From contig NZ_LT629766.1 of the NCBI RefSeq assembly GCF_900105315.1, positions 1,674,001-1,738,000 on the forward strand: 64,000 nt of DNA, given 5' to 3'. The translations under genes and the position numbers were made by a program. Below are positions 59,893-64,000 of the stretch, piece after piece. The DNA is from Brevibacterium siliguriense. Lineage in GTDB: Bacteria; Actinomycetota; Actinomycetes; Actinomycetales; Brevibacteriaceae. A model generated the notes under the pieces. That model saw only the letters and a list, made by a program, of their open reading frames with translations. It was not told the origin of the DNA and searched no databases. Every line of letters begins with the position of its first letter. Within the stretch, counting starts at the first letter, position 1.

Positions 59893-61031
59893 TCCTCACC
59901 CTCACCGCCAACCCCAGTCTCGACCGCACCATCGAATTGTCTGGTCCGGTCCTCCGCGGCCAGGTGCAGCGCGCCGTCTGGGCCGGACAGCAGCCCGGCG
60001 GCAAGGGAGTCAACGTCTCCCGTGCCGTCGCGGCCGCCGACCGTGACACCCTGGCGGTCCTCCCCGGAGACCTCGACGACCCAGTGCTCACCGGACTCGA
60101 CACGATCGGACTGGCCCATCGCTCCGTTCCCACCGGCACCCCGCTGCGCTCCAATATCACCGTCACCGAGCCCGATGGGACGACGACGAAGATCAACGAA
60201 CCGGGCTCGCCTCTGAGCTCGCAGACTCAGAACGCACTGCTCGACCTCATGGCCGAGCAGGCAACAGACGCGAGCTGGGTCGTCCTGGCCGGTTCGCTGC
60301 CACCAGGAGTCGACGATGACTTCTACGCTCGCGCCATCGAACGCATCCGCGAGCTTCCTGCCCCGCCGCTGATCGTCGTCGACACCTCGGGTGCTCCCCT
60401 GGCTGCGGCCCTGACGGCCTCACCGGATCTCATCAAGCCCAATGCCGAAGAACTCGCCGAGCTCCTCCACGCCGCCGGACTTCTGCGCGCCGCCGGTCTC
60501 CGCGACGTTGTCGAACCCCGTGACGCAGCCGAACCCCTCGGCACCGCCGAGCTGCACGCGATCGCCGACAGGCTGGAATCATCACCGCAGCTCACGGCTC
60601 GCGCTGCATCGACCCTGCTCAACGTACACGGCCCCCGCCCGCGGTCGATCCTTGCGACCCTGGGTGCCGGCGGCGCAGTCCTCGCTCAGCCGGAGACTGC
60701 ATGGCATGCCCAGCATCCGCCGATGGAGGTCGTGAGCACCGTGGGCGCGGGCGACTCCACCCTTGCCGGGTACCTGCTGGGTCTGATCGGCGGCCGTGAA
60801 CCCGATGCGGCCCTGGCCCGAGCCGTCGCCTATGGAGCCGCAGCCGCCCGGCTGCGCGGCACCGGAGTGCCGAGCCCGGTGGCCGCCCGGACCGACGCGG
60901 TGACCGTGACGCCGCTGGAGACTTCTGCGGCAGCACCAGCAGGCACACCCGCAGTGCTTTCGGCGACTTCCGCAGACCACTCGCTCCACCGACATGAGGG
61001 CACAGCCCCCGAAGCCGAGGAGGCACGATGA
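59889..61031 (+). CDS. fruK: 1-phosphofructokinase
   Basis: This 380-residue PfkB-family enzyme turns fructose-1-phosphate into fructose-1,6-bisphosphate. Features are LTANPSLDRTIELSG, GGKGVNVSRAVAAADRD, LAGSLPPGVDDDFYARAI, KPNAEELAELL and the catalytic Asp in TVGAGDSTLAGYLLG. It is longer than typical members: an insertion of about 35 residues follows KPNAEELAEL, and a tail of about 50 Ala/Thr/Pro-rich residues ends the protein. Both neighbours overlap it by four bases. Confidence 0.92.
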   Translation: MILTLTANPSLDRTIELSGPVLRGQVQRAVWAGQQPGGKGVNVSRAVAAADRDTLAVLPGDLDDPVLTGLDTIGLAHRSVPTGTPLRSNITVTEPDGTTTKINEPGSPLSSQTQNALLDLMAEQATDASWVVLAGSLPPGVDDDFYARAIERIRELPAPPLIVVDTSGAPLAAALTASPDLIKPNAEELAELLHAAGLLRAAGLRDVVEPRDAAEPLGTAELHAIADRLESSPQLTARAASTLLNVHGPRPRSILATLGAGGAVLAQPETAWHAQHPPMEVVSTVGAGDSTLAGYLLGLIGGREPDAALARAVAYGAAAARLRGTGVPSPVAARTDAVTVTPLETSAAAPAGTPAVLSATSADHSLHRHEGTAPEAEEAR

Positions 61032-63157
61032 CATCGCTGATCACAACGGACCTGGTGGTCCTCGACGCGGATCAGGGGACGGAGCCGTCCGCTGTCATCC
61101 GCGCTCTGGCCGCCATGATCGCCGAACACGGCCGCGCGAACTCCGCAGACGGATTGGCGGACGCGGCGACCGCCCGCGAAGAGAAGACCCCGACGGGTGT
61201 TCCCGGAGGAATCGCCATCCCGCACGCCCGCACCGAGGCGGTCACCGAACCCAGCCTCGCAATGGCTCGCTTGAACCCGCCAGTCGACTTCGGCGCCAAG
61301 GACGGCCCCGCCGACCTCGTGTTCATGATCGCCGCTCCCGAGGGCACCGGAAAGGACCACCTCAAGCTGCTGTCGAAGCTTGCCCGGTCGCTGGTGAAGA
61401 AGGACTTCGTCGCCTCCCTGCGTGCGGCGACGACCGAGCAGGAAGTCGTCGACCTCGTCGAAACCGCCCTCGGCCTGCGCGAGACACCCGAAGAGCCGAC
61501 CAGCACCGAGGCGACCGCACCGGCGTCGGCCGACCGCCCCCGCCGCGTCGTCGCCGTCACGGCCTGCCCGACGGGAATCGCCCACACCTATATGGCTGCC
61601 GACGCCCTCGCCCAAGCCGGAGCCGAGATGGGCATCGACGTCGTCGCCGAGACCCAGGGATCGAGCGGCACGACTCCGATCGACCAATCCGTCATCGATG
61701 CCGCCGATGCTGTCGTCTTCGCCGTCGACGTGGATGTCCGCGACAAGGCCCGGTTCTCCGGCAAACCTTATGTGCAGGTGCCCGTCAAGGCCGGAATCGA
61801 CGATCCCCAAGGGCTCATCACACAGGCCCTCGCCGAGGCGGACGCCCCCAACGGCCGCAGGCTGGCCGCCGCTCACGCCGCCGAAGACGACTCGTCCGAC
61901 GCGCAGTCCGGCTCCCGCGAAAGCATAGGTGGCCAACTCAAGCGCGTGCTGCTGACCGGCGTCAGCTATATGATCCCCTTCGTCGCCGCCGGCGGTCTGC
62001 TCATGGCCCTGGGCTTCCTCCTCGGCGGATTCGACATCCCCGACTACTCCGAGGACATCGTCCTGGGCAGCTCCCTGTGGAACCTGCCCACCGAATACGG
62101 CGACCTGGCCCTCGGACCCGTCGGCGCCTACCTGGGTGCCGTGGCCTTCCAGATCGGCAACCTGTCGATGAGCTTCCTCGTCGCCGCCCTGGCCGGGTAC
62201 ATCGCCTACGGCATCGCCGACCGCCCCGGAATCGCCCCCGGCTTCACCGTCGGTGCCGTCGCCGTGCTCATGGGCGCCGGTTTCATCGGCGGCATCATCG
62301 GCGGACTGCTGGCCGGCTATATCGCCCACTGGATCGGTTCCTTCGCCGCACCGAGGTGGCTGCGCGGACTCATGCCCGTCGTCATCATTCCGCTGGTGGC
62401 CTCCCTCGTCTCCTCGGGGCTGATGTTCATGGTCCTCGGCGGGCCGATCAGCGCCCTGACCAAGGGCCTCGACGCCTGGCTGAGCTCGATGACCGGAACC
62501 GCCGCCGTCGTCCTCGGACTCATCCTCGGCGCGATGATGGCCGTCGACCTGGGCGGCCCCGTCAACAAGGTCGCGTATTCGTTCGCCGTCGCCGGGCTCG
62601 CCGCCGGCTCCGTCGACAACCCCGTGCCGTGGGAGATCATGGCCACGGTCATGGCCGCCGGAATGGTTCCGCCCCTGGCCATGGCATTGGCCACGGCTGT
62701 CCGTCCACGCAGCTTCTCCCAAGCGGAGAAGGAGAACGGCAAGGCCGCCTGGCTGCTCGGTGCTGCGTTCATCTCCGAAGGCGCGATTCCCTTCGCCGCC
62801 TCCGATCCGCTGCGCGTGATCCCGGCCTCGGTCGTCGGAGCCGGTGTCACCGGCGGCATGACGATGGCGTTCTCCGTCACCAGCCAGGCCCCGCATGGCG
62901 GTGTGTTCGTCTTCTTCGCCATCGACTCGTTCCTGCTGTTCCTGCTCTCCGTCGTCGTCGGCACGATCACCAGCGCCGTGCTGGTGCTCACGCTCAAGAT
63001 CTTCGTCGGCAAGGGCGGAGCGGCAGGCCTCGCCGAGGCGACCGACCCGTCCGCAGCGACCGTGACCGCAGCCGCGTCGACCGTTGGATCGGCTTCGACC
63101 GACGAGGCGAAGCCGACCGAACCTGTATCGTCGAACGCTGACGCCACGCGAGTCTGA
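61028..63157 (+). CDS. fruA: PTS fructose transporter EIIABC
   Basis: The 709-residue permease has three fused domains: EIIA at about 1-150 with phospho-His H66 in GGIAIPHARTEAV; EIIB at about 170-270 with phospho-Cys C180 in VVAVTACPTGIAHTYMAADA; EIIC from about 300 with eight or more membrane helices (GVSYMIPFVAAGGLLMALGF, DLGGPVNKVAYSFAV). It imports fructose as fructose-1-phosphate, the substrate of fruK. A Thr/Ala/Asp-rich tail ends it. Confidence 0.94.
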   Translation: MTSLITTDLVVLDADQGTEPSAVIRALAAMIAEHGRANSADGLADAATAREEKTPTGVPGGIAIPHARTEAVTEPSLAMARLNPPVDFGAKDGPADLVFMIAAPEGTGKDHLKLLSKLARSLVKKDFVASLRAATTEQEVVDLVETALGLRETPEEPTSTEATAPASADRPRRVVAVTACPTGIAHTYMAADALAQAGAEMGIDVVAETQGSSGTTPIDQSVIDAADAVVFAVDVDVRDKARFSGKPYVQVPVKAGIDDPQGLITQALAEADAPNGRRLAAAHAAEDDSSDAQSGSRESIGGQLKRVLLTGVSYMIPFVAAGGLLMALGFLLGGFDIPDYSEDIVLGSSLWNLPTEYGDLALGPVGAYLGAVAFQIGNLSMSFLVAALAGYIAYGIADRPGIAPGFTVGAVAVLMGAGFIGGIIGGLLAGYIAHWIGSFAAPRWLRGLMPVVIIPLVASLVSSGLMFMVLGGPISALTKGLDAWLSSMTGTAAVVLGLILGAMMAVDLGGPVNKVAYSFAVAGLAAGSVDNPVPWEIMATVMAAGMVPPLAMALATAVRPRSFSQAEKENGKAAWLLGAAFISEGAIPFAASDPLRVIPASVVGAGVTGGMTMAFSVTSQAPHGGVFVFFAIDSFLLFLLSVVVGTITSAVLVLTLKIFVGKGGAAGLAEATDPSAATVTAAASTVGSASTDEAKPTEPVSSNADATRV

Positions 63158-63189
63158 ACGCTTTCACCGGAGAGGCAGGAGAGGAAGAA

Positions 63190-64000
63190 ATGGAGATGTC
63201 CGCAGAGTTCTCAGGCATCGGAGTCGTACCCGGACGGGTCATCGCCCTGGCGCTGAACATGCCCGCACCCGTGTCCGCACCCGTGGCGAAGCCCGCCCCG
63301 GCCGATCCCGAGGCGGAGGCGAACAGGATCCGAGAGGCCTCGGCCGCGGTCCACGCCGAATTGCGTGAGCGGGCGGAATCCGTCACCAGAGACGCCCGCG
63401 ACGTGCTCAAGGCGACCGCCCTCATGGCCAAGGACCCCACTCTGGTGAAGACGGCGATCAAACGCCTGTCAGACACCGACGCGGAGACCGCGATCTGGAC
63501 GGTGGCCGCGGAGACCGCTGCGCAGTTGGAGAAGCTCGGCGGCTATATGGCCGAACGAGCAGCCGATGTCCTCGATGTCCGTGCCCGCCTCGTCGCCCAC
63601 CTGCGCGGAGTGCCGGCACCCGGCATCCCGCACTCGACCGAGCCCTTTGTGCTCATCGCCACCGATCTCGCCCCCGCCGACACCGCGACCCTGGACCCCG
63701 AACTCGTGATCGGACTCGTCTGCGCGGAAGGCGGACCACAGAGCCATACGGCGATCCTCGCCCGATCACTGGGCATACCCGCCGTGGTCGCGGCCGCCGG
63801 AGTTCTCGAGATCACCGACCGCACCCCCGTCTTCCTCGACGGCGGCGCCGGCGTCCTGCGCACCGAACCCGGTGCGCAGGAGACCGGCCTCGTCGAGGCG
63901 TGGACGGAGACGGCCGGCCGTCTGCAGTCCTTCACCGGACCCTGTCTGCTGGGTGACGGCACACGGATTCCGCTGCGTGCGAATGTCGGCGACGGAGCCC
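63190..64000 (+). CDS. ptsI: PTS enzyme I, N-terminal part (cut by the window end)
   Basis: The frame starts at ATG 63190 after GGAGAGGAAG and runs off the right edge. It shows the EI N-terminal domain: FSGIGVVPGRVIAL, the HPr-binding helices (AAVHAELRERAESVTRDARD, ALMAKDPTLVKTAIKRL) and the active-site His H186 in GGPQSHTAILARSLGIPAVV. It passes phosphate from PEP to HPr. Its place after fruA means general PTS and fructose PTS are co-expressed; HPr is presumably further downstream. Confidence 0.93.
   Translation, partial: MEMSAEFSGIGVVPGRVIALALNMPAPVSAPVAKPAPADPEAEANRIREASAAVHAELRERAESVTRDARDVLKATALMAKDPTLVKTAIKRLSDTDAETAIWTVAAETAAQLEKLGGYMAERAADVLDVRARLVAHLRGVPAPGIPHSTEPFVLIATDLAPADTATLDPELVIGLVCAEGGPQSHTAILARSLGIPAVVAAAGVLEITDRTPVFLDGGAGVLRTEPGAQETGLVEAWTETAGRLQSFTGPCLLGDGTRIPLRANVGDGA

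Noticed and set aside
60830-63141. Long frames over fruA, both antisense and in a second plus-strand frame
   Set aside because: Both are Gly/Asp- or Arg-rich shadows; the fruA frame has intact EIIA, EIIB and EIIC motifs.

Overview
The window is a stretch of chromosome from a high-GC Gram-positive bacterium, most likely Brevibacterium or a close relative in the Micrococcales. This rests on the high-GC actinobacterial codon use, the actinobacterial gene sets (ftsX-M23 peptidase-smpB-ssrA, nrdHIEF, sdhCDAB with two separate membrane anchors, WhiB) and the tmRNA tag AKSNNRTDFALAA. The genus is an inference; no database search was possible.

Layout. 1-3001: cell-division and trans-translation block (ftsX end, FtsX-linked M23 peptidase, smpB, tmRNA). 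2986-12937: a compact integrated element of about 9.9 kb with lower GC, inserted in the 3' end of the tmRNA gene and bounded by an 18-bp direct repeat. It carries a tyrosine integrase, an excisionase, a RecA-fold ATPase of RepA type, a WhiB-like protein, many overlapping small genes, an HNH endonuclease fused by overlaps to a toxin-antitoxin pair, and an opposite-strand regulator module. I recognise no capsid, terminase or conjugation gene. 12938-17081: DUF2993-like secreted protein, a NarL-type two-component system, and a YeiB/DUF418 membrane protein. 17062-26432: a catabolic cluster (ureohydrolase, two ThDP decarboxylase-like enzymes, sodium:solute symporter, divergent PucR regulator) interrupted by an IS3-family element that sits at the exact centre of a palindromic terminator. 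26487-32943: aminotransferase, then a Bat-type operon (MoxR, DUF58, small membrane protein, two VWA proteins, TPR protein). 33626-37536: class Ib ribonucleotide reductase nrdHIEF with paired NrdR boxes. 37768-43218: a 56-residue gene, a D,D-carboxypeptidase and sdhCDAB. 43564-52135: manC, M20 amidohydrolase, BMP-type lipoprotein, adenosine deaminase, an FAD monooxygenase, a lipoprotein, a GNAT and a MarR regulator. 52333-64000: sucCD, threonine aldolase, acid phosphatase, universal stress protein, MHS-type transporter and the fructose PTS operon fruR-fruK-fruA-ptsI (ptsI cut by the window end).

How parts work together. SmpB and tmRNA form the ribosome-rescue pair, and the element carries its own terminator so that tmRNA still ends properly after integration. 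The ureohydrolase/ThDP/symporter/PucR group reads as uptake and breakdown of a guanidino compound, possibly through 2-ketoarginine and 4-guanidinobutyrate. sucCD and sdh serve the TCA cycle. The fru genes form a complete fructose uptake and phosphorylation route.

Two core genes (moxR and sdhA) carry single-base frameshifts of the same type (one C missing from a C run), which looks more like sequencing error than biology. Across the host DNA a 10-bp interrupted palindrome, CGCCGAGGCG, recurs at least 32 times and is absent from the integrated element.
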